Source: an uncultured Lachnospiraceae bacterium (GTDB taxonomy: Bacteria > Bacillota > Clostridia > Lachnospirales > Lachnospiraceae). From it: a DNA stretch of 64,000 nucleotides. The DNA lies in contig CASCWU010000002.1 of NCBI GenBank assembly GCA_949155905.1, forward strand, positions 45,034 to 109,033, read 5' to 3'. Below are positions 49,199 to 58,509 of this stretch, piece after piece (position 1 is the first letter of the stretch; each line of letters opens with the position of its first letter). Under the pieces are notes generated by a model. It ran no database searches and was not told the DNA's origin. It was given only the letters and a program-made list of their open reading frames with translations. A program made the position numbers and the translations under genes.

Positions 49199-49956
49199 CG
49201 TATCCGTTCCCTTCTTATTTTTCCCTGTATCAAGGCAGACAGCTCCGAAGCCTTCATCGTCCGCATCTGCTCCAGTTCCTCCTCCGAGCAGCCGCATATG
49301 ACCGTCAGCAGTGCCTCTGTCTCCTCTCGGATGTCCGAAAGCGTCTCTTCATGCTTCTCGCCGCTATAGCGCGTGATATATGAGTAATATTCCCCATCTG
49401 TCACTTCATAAAGCCGTTGCAGAGTATCTCCGAACGAACGCATTTTCTCATCCAGATCTTCCTCCCCTGCCAGACCCTGTTGATAAGCCGCTATCACTCC
49501 TAACGACTCTACCAGCTTCCCATAGGTTTCCCCTGCATCTGCCACTGCTGCAAATTCCCTCAGGCGTTTACTATGGTAGAAATTCTCTCCCACATAACAA
49601 AAGCCCAATGCAACATAATCCTTTTTGGCTTCCAGTTCGCATAATCTGTCATAATAAGAATCCTCCCGAAGCTGCACCTCAAGCTTCTCTATCCGATCCT
49701 CAACCCAATATACATTCTCTAACAGCGTCAGCACCAGCACGTTAGCAGCCGCTAATACCCCGATCAGCACAAGCCACGGCATATAGCTTTTTATTTTTCC
49801 GGTTTCCTCTATCGCTTCCTTTTTTACCTGATGAAACTGACCGGAGAAATGGCGCATTTCCTCGATGTGTTTTTTTGCCGCCTCATTTTCCATTCCGCAA
49901 AAGGGACAGACCTCATCCTCTAACGATAACTGATTGCCGCAATGCTTACAGACCAT
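49195..49956 (-). CDS. Zinc-ribbon membrane protein of unknown function
   Basis: About 253 residues from ATG 49956, which starts directly at the zinc ribbon MVCKHCGNQLSLEDEVCPFCG (two CxxC knuckles); the frame extends to 49983 with a weaker site. A transmembrane helix follows near residue 60 (MPWLVLIGVLAAANVLVLTLL), then a long extracytoplasmic helical domain. Same architecture as the next gene upstream, so probably a duplication. Function unknown. Confidence 0.7.
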   Translation of the reverse strand: MVCKHCGNQLSLEDEVCPFCGMENEAAKKHIEEMRHFSGQFHQVKKEAIEETGKIKSYMPWLVLIGVLAAANVLVLTLLENVYWVEDRIEKLEVQLREDSYYDRLCELEAKKDYVALGFCYVGENFYHSKRLREFAAVADAGETYGKLVESLGVIAAYQQGLAGEEDLDEKMRSFGDTLQRLYEVTDGEYYSYITRYSGEKHEETLSDIREETEALLTVICGCSEEELEQMRTMKASELSALIQGKIRRERIR

Positions 49957-49998
49957 CCTTCCTTGCCCCCTTTTGATCTTCATTTTCTTTCTGTGGTA

Positions 49999-50793
49999 TC
50001 AGGGCCTCTCTCCACCAGCGCTTACCAGCTCCTCTGCAAACTCCCGCAGCCTGGAATAGCTTAAAAATCCATCCTCCTCCAATGAAACCGCCTTTTGCTC
50101 CAGCTCCGCCTCGCTGATGGAAAAATGCTTTATCAAAAAATCCTTTGCCTCTTTTATACATACTATAAGTCTGCTTCGTTCCTTTTTATCTGCTGCCCGT
50201 TCCAAGCGTTCCTCCGTCTGATAGATGCCCAGCTCAAAGGCTTCGATTACGGCGCGTTCCATGTCATACTGATAGCCCTTCGGATCGTTCTGATAATCTT
50301 TTAATGCCTTCTGAAGTCTTTCACAAATCTGCATTGCCTCTAACAGCGCCTCATGCTCCCAGCTCTGCACCTGATAAAATGCAATCTCTTCCCCATCCTC
50401 CGCGGTTTTTAAGTATTCCAGCACTCCTGGTAAATCGCCTGCTTCATACCGTTTGTCCATCTCTTCAAAATGAATATCCTGCCAGTTGAAACGCTGCTGC
50501 AGCTCCTCTTCATATCGCCGCTCCTGCCATTCCTCCAGCTTCCAATGCACCACATTCCAGGCAGTTATCACTATGGTAATACCAAGCATAACCGCCGCCA
50601 CCCACCAAAAAGAACTTCCTGCTGTCCTTTTCATCGTTTCTGCAGGCAGGCGTCCGCTCTTTTGCAGATCACCCTTTAACCGATAAAGCCGCCCCATAAA
50701 CTTTCGTTCGGCTCCCTCCGCGTTCATCGCACCGCAATACGGGCAGGCAGCATCCGTTTTTTTCAGTTCTGCCCCGCAATTCTGACAACGCAT
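49999..50793 (-). CDS. Zinc-ribbon membrane protein, first gene of the operon
   Basis: 264 residues. N-terminal zinc ribbon MRCQNCGAELKKTDAACPYCG, transmembrane helix near residues 60-80 (FWWVAAVMLGITIVITAWNVV), then a Glu/Gln/Lys-rich helical domain of 180 residues with YEAGDLPGVLEYLKTAEDG, a repeat-like segment. GGGG precedes the ATG. Heads a tight three-gene unit. No named family recognised. Confidence 0.7.
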   Translation of the reverse strand: MRCQNCGAELKKTDAACPYCGAMNAEGAERKFMGRLYRLKGDLQKSGRLPAETMKRTAGSSFWWVAAVMLGITIVITAWNVVHWKLEEWQERRYEEELQQRFNWQDIHFEEMDKRYEAGDLPGVLEYLKTAEDGEEIAFYQVQSWEHEALLEAMQICERLQKALKDYQNDPKGYQYDMERAVIEAFELGIYQTEERLERAADKKERSRLIVCIKEAKDFLIKHFSISEAELEQKAVSLEEDGFLSYSRLREFAEELVSAGGERP

Positions 50794-50854
50794 TTTGCCA
50801 CCCCTTTTTCTCCTGTTTTTTCTAATTTTCCCTCTCTATAAATTATACAGCCGC

Positions 50855-52207
50855 TCATCCCATTTCCGCCCGTGTCAAATCCTTTACCCATTTGTATTTC
50901 CGAAAGCGAATCATCACCCATGGAATCTTTCCGACTTCGTCCAGACAGGTACAGGCGTAGACGGCAAGCGGCGACCAGTGAAAGACAAAGGCTCCTGCCA
51001 GGGCAAGCGGTATCGCGATCAGCCACATACATACAATCAAGCTGTACATATCAAACAGCGTATCCCCGCCGCCGTCCAAAACCCCATTGATTGTTACGGT
51101 ATTCACACAACGCCCGATCATGTAGATGGCCATAATGACCATCATCCCGATCAAATAGTTCCGCGCCTGATCGGTCAGTGTCACCATCTGCAGCACGGCA
51201 GGCATTAGGGCAAGTACAAGAGCTGTTGAGAGAAAACCAATAAAATACGAAAGGTTCTTTAAACGAATTCCATAAGCCTTTCCGATTTCCAGGCGTCCTG
51301 CTCCAAGCTCATTCCCGACCATAATTCCGGCTGCACTGCCAATCCCGTTGCACATACAGCAAATCAGGTCACGGACTACTGCAGAGATGGAGTTTGCCGC
51401 GGCTGCATCCGTCCCCATATGTCCCATAATAGCGGTATAAGAAGTAAATCCAATCCCCCAGCAAAGGGAGCCTCCTAAAAGGGGCAGACATTGCTTGGCA
51501 AAATCTGCCTTTAGCTGCCCTGACAGCTTCCAAAACCGGCTTATCACCGGGCGCAGGAAGGAATTCCTGGCTGAAAGCAGCATACAAAGCGCCAGTTCTA
51601 TCATACGGGATATCGTTGTAGCCAGCGCCGCGCCTCTGGCCTGCAGCCCTGGCATACCCAGAAACCCAAAAATCAAAATCCCGTTCAAAACGATATTCAG
51701 TAACACTGCGGCAGAACTGATAAGCGCTCCGGGTCTTACATGATCTGTCACCTTCATCGTTGTCAGATAACACTGTGACACCCCGGTAAACAAATAAGAC
51801 CAGCCCGCAATCCGCAGATAGGCGCTCCCAATCGCAGCCAGGGAAGCATCGTTTGTAAAAATATGCATCAGCTGCTCTGGAAACAGTTCACAGGCCAAAA
51901 AGAACAGCACGGATATTATACCGCAATATCGAAGCATCATATTAAAAATATCTTCTAACGTATGCTTATCTCGCTTCCCCCAATACTGCGCTCCCAAAAT
52001 GGCGCCTGCCCCTGTCACTGCCCCCAGGAACATATTTTGGACGAACTGTATCTGTGTTGCCAGGGAAACCGCCGTCATTTCATCCTGCGCCACGCTTCCT
52101 AGCATCAGGGCATCTGCAGCCGCTACGGAGGCAAGCATCAGGCTCTGTAAGGCGATTGGAAGCGCAATCCGAATCAGATCCCTGTTAAATTTTTGTTTGT
52201 CTATCAT
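50855..52207 (-). CDS. MATE family efflux transporter
   Basis: About 450 residues from ATG 52207 (MIDKQKFNRDLIRIALPIALQSLMLASVAAADALMLG), AAGGGG 6 nt upstream. Twelve membrane helices in two related halves, as in NorM/DinF-type exporters driven by Na+ or H+. Its first 23 bp overlap the end of the methyltransferase gene. Substrate not predictable. Confidence 0.88.
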   Translation of the reverse strand: MIDKQKFNRDLIRIALPIALQSLMLASVAAADALMLGSVAQDEMTAVSLATQIQFVQNMFLGAVTGAGAILGAQYWGKRDKHTLEDIFNMMLRYCGIISVLFFLACELFPEQLMHIFTNDASLAAIGSAYLRIAGWSYLFTGVSQCYLTTMKVTDHVRPGALISSAAVLLNIVLNGILIFGFLGMPGLQARGAALATTISRMIELALCMLLSARNSFLRPVISRFWKLSGQLKADFAKQCLPLLGGSLCWGIGFTSYTAIMGHMGTDAAAANSISAVVRDLICCMCNGIGSAAGIMVGNELGAGRLEIGKAYGIRLKNLSYFIGFLSTALVLALMPAVLQMVTLTDQARNYLIGMMVIMAIYMIGRCVNTVTINGVLDGGGDTLFDMYSLIVCMWLIAIPLALAGAFVFHWSPLAVYACTCLDEVGKIPWVMIRFRKYKWVKDLTRAEMG

Positions 52208-53072
52208 TTCTTTCCCCTTCCCATCGTCCCGATGCCCCACACGGCAACACCAGCCCGCTCTCTCTCACCGGAAGCCCTATCTCCCCTGCAGTTACTTTTC
52301 CGCCAAAGCGTTTCCCTACCAGGGTGGATAATAAATAGGAAAGCACGGCAGGCTGCAGTCCGGTCGTATAGCTGTTGATTAGAAAAAATAATGGTTTCTC
52401 CGTCAGCAACTGGCTGCACAATTCTACAAACGAATAAATCGCATCTTCTATTTTCCAGATTTCTCCTTTTGGACCACGGCCATACGAAGGGGGATCCATA
52501 ATAATCGCATCATAATGGTTGCCGCGGCGGATTTCCCGTTCGACAAACTTTACACAATCATCTACCAAATACCGGATAGGTGCCTGCTCCAGCCCGGAAC
52601 TCTTTGCATTCTCCTTTGCCCAGGACACCATGCCCTTCGACGCATCCACATGTGTCACGGCTGCTCCGGCCTTCGCCGCCGCCAGGGTCGCACCTCCGGT
52701 ATAAGCGAACAAATTCAATACCTTTACCGGATGCCCTGCCTGACGGATTTTTTCCGAACACCAATCCCAGTTGACTGCCTGCTCTGGAAACAGCCCGGTA
52801 TGCTTAAAGCTAAAGGGCTTTAGCCAGAACACCAATTCTCCATATCTGATTTGCCACTGCTCCGGCAACTGAAAAAACTCCCATTCGCCGCCGCCCCGGC
52901 TGCTTCGATGATAATGACCGTTTGGCCGGCTCCATTCCCGTCTGGTACGCTCTGTCCTCCAAATCACCTGCGGATCAGGACGGATCAGGTGATACTCCCC
53001 CCAACGCTCCAGTTTTTCTCCGTTTGAACAATCTACTACTTCATAATCCTTCCAGTTATCTGCAACCCACAT
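52185..53072 (-). CDS. Class I SAM-dependent methyltransferase (RlmI-like)
   Basis: 295 residues. SAM-binding motif I VLNLFAYTGGATLAAAKAGAAVTHVDASKG and catalytic-type motif AIIMDPPSYGRGPKGEIWK, as in 23S rRNA m5C methyltransferases of the RlmI/RlmK type. No PUA domain is seen at the N-terminus. Overlaps the MATE start. The exact RNA target is uncertain. Confidence 0.8.
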   Translation of the reverse strand: MWVADNWKDYEVVDCSNGEKLERWGEYHLIRPDPQVIWRTERTRREWSRPNGHYHRSSRGGGEWEFFQLPEQWQIRYGELVFWLKPFSFKHTGLFPEQAVNWDWCSEKIRQAGHPVKVLNLFAYTGGATLAAAKAGAAVTHVDASKGMVSWAKENAKSSGLEQAPIRYLVDDCVKFVEREIRRGNHYDAIIMDPPSYGRGPKGEIWKIEDAIYSFVELCSQLLTEKPLFFLINSYTTGLQPAVLSYLLSTLVGKRFGGKVTAGEIGLPVRESGLVLPCGASGRWEGERNDRQTKI

Positions 53073-53193
53073 CTTTTCTAATTCCTTTCTTTCATGCCCT
53101 CTGCAACATCCATTATAAGCGATTCCCTTTCTTTTTACAATCTTCTTTTCTGTATTCCCTTCTATCAGGACGAAATTCTAACAACATTTTAAC

Positions 53194-53222
53194 TTGAAGT
53201 ATTCTCTTATTAGTGTTACACT
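53194..53222 (+). promoter_or_regulatory. Promoter of the pspA operon
   Basis: TTGAAG, 17-bp spacer, TACACT, 94 bp before pspA. A sigma-A-like pair; no clear sigma-W type TGAAAC/CGTA motif seen. The rest of 53073-53315 shows nothing else. Confidence 0.5.
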
Positions 53223-53315
53223 ATGTAGTATGTAAGAGCAAATCTATACTACCGAAGCCGCATAAAATCTTGCATGGCTTCATACACATGAAACGACCAG
53301 AATGGAGGATCACGT

Positions 53316-53987
53316 ATGGGAATTTTAACAAGATTTAAGGACATTATGTCCAGCAACATCAATGCGCTTTTAGACAAGGCAGAGGATCCGGAAAAAATGA
53401 TCGACCAGTGCCTGCGGAATTTAAACAGTGATCTGGGAAAGGTAAAGTCCGAAACTGCCACCATTATGGCAGAAGAACAGCGTGCAAAGCGCGCTCTGGA
53501 TGAATGTCAGACTGAAATCGACAAAATGCAGACCTTTGCAGTAAAGGCCTTAGAAGCCAACAACGAAGCAGATGCCAAACGCTTTTTAGAACAGAAGGTA
53601 GCGCTTTCCGGCAAGCTGGAGGGCTTACAGCAGGCATACGATCTCGCTGCTGCCAACGCTGCCCATATGCGTGAAATGCACGATAAGCTGGTAGCAGATA
53701 TCGGCGAGCTGGAGTCCCGCAAGCAGATGATCAAGGGAAAGCTGGCCGTTGCCAAGACACAAGAGCGGATCAATAACCTTGGCTCCTCCGTATCGGATGC
53801 CAACCGTTCTATCTCTGCCTTTGAACGTATGGAGGAAAAAGCAAACCAGGCTCTGGATAAAGCCAATGCTATGGCAGAGCTGAACCGGACTCCATCCTCT
53901 GACCTGAAGGATTTGGAGGCAAAATATGCTGCATCCTCTACCGTAGAAGATGAGCTGGCTGCCTTAAAAGCCAGTCTTGGGAAATAG
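53316..53987 (+). CDS. pspA: PspA/IM30 family membrane-stress protein
   Basis: 223 residues. MGILTRFKDIMSSNINALLDKAEDPEKMIDQCLRNLNSDLGKVK and a long coiled coil, ESCRT-III-like fold. Binds stressed membranes from the cytoplasm. GGAGG upstream. First of four tightly packed genes matching the B. subtilis pspA-ydjGHI operon. Confidence 0.93.
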   Translation: MGILTRFKDIMSSNINALLDKAEDPEKMIDQCLRNLNSDLGKVKSETATIMAEEQRAKRALDECQTEIDKMQTFAVKALEANNEADAKRFLEQKVALSGKLEGLQQAYDLAAANAAHMREMHDKLVADIGELESRKQMIKGKLAVAKTQERINNLGSSVSDANRSISAFERMEEKANQALDKANAMAELNRTPSSDLKDLEAKYAASSTVEDELAALKASLGK

Positions 53988-53995
53988 AACCCACT

Positions 53996-55048
53996 ATGGT
54001 AATACATTATAAATGTCCTCGTTGCGGCGCAGACATGGCATGGGACAGTGTTCATGGAATGCTGTCCTGTGAAAGCTGCGGCCACCAGATGCGGGCAGAG
54101 GACTATCAAACGACATCCCATGAACCGGAAGCCTCCTTTGGGGAATACGCTTCAAAGCTTCAGAATGATCTACAGGAATACCACTGCCAAAACTGCGGAG
54201 CCGTTTTATTGACAGATCGGGAAACCGCCGCTACCACCTGCAGCTTCTGCGGGGCAGGAGTCGTCTTAGCCGACCGTTTAAGCGGAACCGATGCTCCTGT
54301 CTTTGTCCTTCCTTTCTCCATCAGCAAAGAGGAAGCTATGGCTGCCTTTAAAAAATGGTGCAAAAACGGCATGCTTACTCCAAAGGGCTTTATGACAGCT
54401 AACCGAGTGAAAAACATTACCGGAATTTATGTACCCTTCTGGCTGTACGATGTCGGCGGAATTGCAGAAGCAGATGCAACTGCTACCAGAGTCCGCACCT
54501 ACACCAGAGGAGACTACATATATACCGAAACCAGCTATTATCATGTGTACCGCCGGATGCGGATTCAGTATGAAAAGATTCCTGCGGATGCCTCAGAAAA
54601 GATGAATGACGCCATGATGGATAAGCTAGAGCCTTATCACTATCAGGATCTTATACCCTTTTCCCTTCCTTATCTGGCAGGCTTTTTAGCAGAGCGCAAC
54701 AGTTATTCTGCCGAAGAGGTATTTGACCGGGCCAGACGGAGGGCTGCCGCCTATATGGATCAACAGCTGCGAGACTCGATTAGCGGTTATTCCAGTGTCA
54801 CCTACAATACAAAACGAACCGATCCTGCTTGCCAGAAGGCGCATTATACTCTGCTTCCTGTCTGGATGGTCTGCTACGATTACAAGCAGTCCGAGCATAT
54901 CTTTGCTATGAATGGACAGACCGGGAAAATTGTCGGTACGCCGCCGCTTTCCAAAGGGAAAATTGCAGCCTGGTTCGCCGGTATCAGCGGAGGCCTCTTT
55001 GCCGCCATGCAGCTTGTCACCCTCCTGATGGGAGGTGTTTTTCTATGA
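53996..55048 (+). CDS. ydjG: Double zinc-ribbon membrane protein (YdjG-like)
   Basis: 350 residues. Two zinc ribbons: YKCPRCGADM...LSCESCGHQM (residues 5-32) and YHCQNCGAVL...TTCSFCGAG (about 60-86). A beta-rich middle (FWLYDVGGIAEADATATRV) and one C-terminal membrane helix (AAWFAGISGGLFAAMQLVTLLMG). Same order and form as YdjG, which with YdjH recruits PspA to the membrane in B. subtilis. 8 bp after pspA. Confidence 0.82.
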   Translation: MVIHYKCPRCGADMAWDSVHGMLSCESCGHQMRAEDYQTTSHEPEASFGEYASKLQNDLQEYHCQNCGAVLLTDRETAATTCSFCGAGVVLADRLSGTDAPVFVLPFSISKEEAMAAFKKWCKNGMLTPKGFMTANRVKNITGIYVPFWLYDVGGIAEADATATRVRTYTRGDYIYTETSYYHVYRRMRIQYEKIPADASEKMNDAMMDKLEPYHYQDLIPFSLPYLAGFLAERNSYSAEEVFDRARRRAAAYMDQQLRDSISGYSSVTYNTKRTDPACQKAHYTLLPVWMVCYDYKQSEHIFAMNGQTGKIVGTPPLSKGKIAAWFAGISGGLFAAMQLVTLLMGGVFL

Positions 55049-55881
55049 GAAGAAAGCATTGTGCCATTTCTCTACTTTGGCTCCTGCTTTTTGTTTCGTT
55101 TTGCCTGGTTGGCCTCATTTCAGCTGGCAGAAGGACGGCAATCAAAGCCTCTGCTGCCTCTGACGCGCCCATCCAGCTTCCAAAGGTCTACGACGACGCC
55201 AACCTTCTGACGCATGAGGAGGAACAAAGGCTGGAGGAATTATGCGCCCGGTATGGAAAAAAAGGCAAAGCTGACCTGGTGATCGTCACAACGGATGGCA
55301 GCACAGGGATAGATTGTGAAGTCTATCTGGAAAATATGTACGATGAACTGGGATTTGGCTATAACCAGAAGTTCGGCGATACTGTAATGATTATCGTCGA
55401 TATGGGAACAAGAGAAGTATGTATCGAAGGCTATGGACTGGCAGAAACCAGAGTACGTCAGTCCCGCAGCGATTATATCCGGGAAAACATTACTCCGATG
55501 CTTTCTGCCGGACGTTATTACGATGCCTTCTGTCTGTTTACGGAATTGGCTGCCAAATGTATGCGCCTTAGGGGAAGCCTAAATCCGGATTCTCTGCTTC
55601 TGTCTCCCATCGTGCAGCTTTTCGTCTCTCTGGCAGTGGCGGCGGCCGTCGTCGGTTCCATGGCCTATCATTCCAAGGGACATATGACTGTAGGCAGCCA
55701 AACCTACCTAAATCGTGCCAACTCCAATATGTTAGCACAACAGGATGATTATATCCGCACTACCACGACACGGACGAAGCGTCCGTCCAGCTCTGACAGC
55801 GGCGGTGGCGGCGGACACAGCAGCGGTGGCGGAACCAGCAGCGGCGGACACTCTCACAGCACTAGCCGCGGAAGCTTTTAG
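55045..55881 (+). CDS. ydjH: TPM-domain membrane protein (YdjH-like)
   Basis: 278 residues from ATG 55045 (GGGAGG 9 nt upstream), overlapping the previous stop by 4 bp. N-terminal signal/anchor (ISLLWLLLFVSFCLVGLI), extracytoplasmic TPM domain (KVYDDANLLTHEEEQRLEELC, ADLVIVTTDG), then a membrane helix (LFVSLAVAAAVVGSMAY) and a Gly/Ser/His-rich tail ending SRGSF. Partner of YdjG in the family. Confidence 0.85.
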   Translation: MRRKHCAISLLWLLLFVSFCLVGLISAGRRTAIKASAASDAPIQLPKVYDDANLLTHEEEQRLEELCARYGKKGKADLVIVTTDGSTGIDCEVYLENMYDELGFGYNQKFGDTVMIIVDMGTREVCIEGYGLAETRVRQSRSDYIRENITPMLSAGRYYDAFCLFTELAAKCMRLRGSLNPDSLLLSPIVQLFVSLAVAAAVVGSMAYHSKGHMTVGSQTYLNRANSNMLAQQDDYIRTTTTRTKRPSSSDSGGGGGHSSGGGTSSGGHSHSTSRGSF

Positions 55882-55905
55882 AAAACAAGAGAAAGGATAT
55901 CATTT

Positions 55906-56874
55906 ATGGGATTATTCGGAAAACAATTCGCCAACGTCGTAGAATGGGAAGAATTCCGCGACGACTGTATTTTTTGGAAATGGAGCAACGAAGAAATCAA
56001 AAAAGGAAGCAAGCTGATTATCCGCCCAGGGCAGGATGCCATTTTCCTTTTTAACGGTAAAATCGAGGGTATTTTTCAGGATGACGGAGACTATGATATT
56101 GAATCTCAGATCATCCCCTTCCTCTCCACCCTCAAGGGCTTTAAATTTGGCTTTAACTCCGGTATGCGGGCAGAAGTTCTGTTTGTCAATACCAAGGAAT
56201 TTCAGGTAAAATGGGGTACGAAAAACGCCATCAATGTTCCGGCCGCCGGGATGCCTGGCGGAATGCCGATCCGCTCAAACGGTACCTTTACCTTTAAGGT
56301 CAACGACTACGTCGCTTTGATCGACCAGATCGCCGGAGTAAAGGAAACCTATCTGGTAGAGGATGTCAAGCTTCGCATTTCTGCTGTATTGGATCAGCTT
56401 TTGATGAAATGGATCAGCAGGGAAGGCAAGGATATGTTTAACCTCCAGGCAAATGCCTCCGATATCGCCAGAGGAATCAAAGAAGATCTGGATATGGAAA
56501 TCCATTCCACCGGTATGACGATCACCGGCTTTCATATCATCAGCTTTACTTATCCAGATGAAGTACAGGCAATGATCAATAAGAACGCCTCCCATAGCAT
56601 GATCGGCGATGTAGGACGCTATCAGCAGGTTTCTATGGCTGACGGCATCTCCTCTGGCAAGGTACAGGGCGGCGGCGCCGCTGCCGACATGGCCGGGATG
56701 ATGATGGGAATGAATATGGCAAAAGAAATGATGCAAACTATGAACGGCAGCCAGGGAATCGGCGGAAACCCAGGAGGAGCAAATACCTCTGGCAAAGCAA
56801 ATTTCTGCCCGAACTGCGGAACCAAGACAGGCGGAGCGAATTTCTGCCCGAATTGCGGGACAAAGCTTGGATAA
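55906..56874 (+). CDS. ydjI: SPFH-domain protein with C-terminal zinc ribbons (YdjI-like)
   Basis: 322 residues. N-terminal SPFH/virion-core-like domain (MGLFGKQFANVVEW, LIIRPGQDAIFLFNGKIEGIF), a Met/Gly/Ala-rich linker (ADMAGMMMGMNMAKEMM) and two zinc-ribbon-like CPNCGTK repeats at the end. Last gene of the pspA-ydjGHI operon. Cytoplasmic scaffold at the membrane, by homology. Confidence 0.85.
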   Translation: MGLFGKQFANVVEWEEFRDDCIFWKWSNEEIKKGSKLIIRPGQDAIFLFNGKIEGIFQDDGDYDIESQIIPFLSTLKGFKFGFNSGMRAEVLFVNTKEFQVKWGTKNAINVPAAGMPGGMPIRSNGTFTFKVNDYVALIDQIAGVKETYLVEDVKLRISAVLDQLLMKWISREGKDMFNLQANASDIARGIKEDLDMEIHSTGMTITGFHIISFTYPDEVQAMINKNASHSMIGDVGRYQQVSMADGISSGKVQGGGAAADMAGMMMGMNMAKEMMQTMNGSQGIGGNPGGANTSGKANFCPNCGTKTGGANFCPNCGTKLG

Positions 56875-56898
56875 CCGCAAAAAAGCTTTTCCCTTTTG

Positions 56899-56947
56899 AG
56901 GAAACACTATGTAATAAAACAATTCCTTACATAGTGTTTCCTTTTTG
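56899..56947 (+). terminator. Terminator of the pspA operon
   Basis: Perfect 16-bp stem (56899-56914 with 56927-56942, AGGAAACACTATGTAA arm) followed by TTTTTG. 25 bp after the last stop. Confidence 0.93.
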
Positions 56948-56976
56948 AAGGATGATCCTGTTATAAATTCTGCTCA

Positions 56977-57186
56977 TCATTGCAGTTTCGACAAATAAGC
57001 TTCAAATTCCTGCTTCGTAAACGTATGTACTTTTAAAGCAATACTTTTGGAACAAGCTCACTCCAAAACAAATATATTCCTCTCTGCATATCCCCCTACC
57101 ATTTTGGCAAACTGGTCAAAGGAGAGAGAGGGCTGTACCTCGTGCTTCTGTTTTAACTCCGGATCTGGATTTGTTTCATTTGCCAC
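56977..57186 (-). pseudogene. Small hypothetical gene with in-frame TGA
   Basis: GTG 57186 has GGAGG 7 nt upstream and reads MANETNPDPELKQKHEVQPS then ...FDQFAKMVGGYAERNIFVLE, hits TGA at 57060-57058, and continues in the same frame ACSKSIALKVHTFTKQEFEAYLSKLQ to a second stop at 56977. The coherent composition on both sides suggests one nonsense mutation in a 70-codon gene. Overlaps the ATPase end by 34 bp, so it is probably its partner. Unknown function. Confidence 0.5.
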
Positions 57187-58233
57187 CTCTCATCCTCCAG
57201 CCTTTGTAATGGATGGGAAAGCTTGGCATAAATTTTATCAATCTCACCTGTCACATCTGTAATTTCTGCCTGACCTTCTACCTCCTCAGACAAATAGTAA
57301 CGGCAACTGTCTGCAATTCCATATTTTGCAGAATATATTTGAATTGCCCGTAAAAAATAAGGACTATGTGTATTTAACAGAACATGCACACCGAATTCCT
57401 TTTGAAGCAATACAATCAGCTCTGCAAATAATAGCTGCCACTCCGGATGCAGATGAATCTCTGGTTCATCTAAAATAACTGTGCTATTCTGCTCAATGCT
57501 TCCGTTTTTCAGCAGGGTTTTCAAAATAACAAATGTTTTCAGGCCTGTAGACAAATTTTTCACATTTAGAACCTGATTACTGTTTTTCCCCCTATATCCA
57601 GCTCTCTCATATTTACTATAAGTCAATTCTCCATTGCATATATAAGAAATTTTATCATAGATACACTCCAGTTTATTTTTTACAATAATTTCATCTGCCA
57701 AATTCCCTTCTTTTTTTCTCCCAAAAAAAGCTTTCTTTGCAAATGCCCCTGATGCCCAAAATAATTATCCCTAAATAGCTCCCACATTACCTTCTGCTTA
57801 TCTAATACAAATGGATCATCCAAATAAATCGCCTTACACTGTTCTTATCAAATTCTAACCCTTCCTCTTTTTGGAATTGCTACAATAGGCTCAAAATTTC
57901 CTCCCGTATCCTTCCGCTTTGCTCTCTCGCTTTATAGGAATCAATGTGCGAAACAATACGCCCTGCCATCTTATTTGTATCAATCATTCTAAGCGTATTC
58001 CTTGTAGACAGATCACCATTCAAATACAGGCTATGATCCAACCAGTTTTCTACACTCCTTATCCGCTCAGACGCAATCTGCTCCTGAATATGATAAAAAC
58101 TATTGAATACGGCAAACAACGCCCGGCCTACCGTACTTTTTCCGGTATTGTTTTCCCCGGCTATGACTGTAATCCCACTGATTTCTACAGCAGCCTCTGT
58201 TATTTTCCCGATATTTTTCAAATATAGCTTCAT
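57153..58233 (-). pseudogene. Decayed AAA/ABC-type ATPase (AAA_15-like)
   Basis: N-terminal piece (58233-57880) carries MKLYLKNIGKITEAAVEISG and Walker A AGENNTGKST, then a stop after EEILSLL. Coding sequence resumes in other frames across 57700-57880 (DDPFVLDKQKVMWELFRDNY visible) with slips near runs of A and T. The C-terminal piece (57701-57153) has the signature LNVKNLSTGLK and Walker B STVILDEPEIHLHPEW with VLLNTHSPYF. At least three lesions, so it is not functional. Such ATPases often belong to abortive-infection or toxin-type defence pairs; that is inference. Confidence 0.8.
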
Positions 58234-58340
58234 CGCACTTTCCCTTCTTCTCTTTTATCTCCCATTATAACAGAAAACAATCTGTCCCACAATTAAAATA
58301 CACAATTTTTTCCATTTTTATCTCCAGAAATGAAACAAAA

Positions 58341-58370
58341 CCAGGCAAGCCTCCATATGGTCCTGCCTGG
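58341..58370 (-). terminator. Terminator after fba
   Basis: CCAGGCA/TGCCTGG stem with an inner CCATATGG palindrome; on the minus strand it is followed by TTTTGTTT. About 140 bp after the fba stop. Confidence 0.75.
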
Positions 58371-58509
58371 CCTTGTTTTATTGTTCCCGTTTCAGATAAG
58401 CCTTCATCATCAGCCGCTGCAGCCTCCGAAAAGTCTGCTTCCTTACATCCTCTGCTACAGCGGCGCTTGTCCTCTCTGTCTGAAAGAAGGCGCATCCGTT
58501 TTCTGCGTG

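Noticed and set aside
58265..58495. 76-residue minus frame after fba
   Set aside because: It spans the fba terminator hairpin and T-run; no site or homology.
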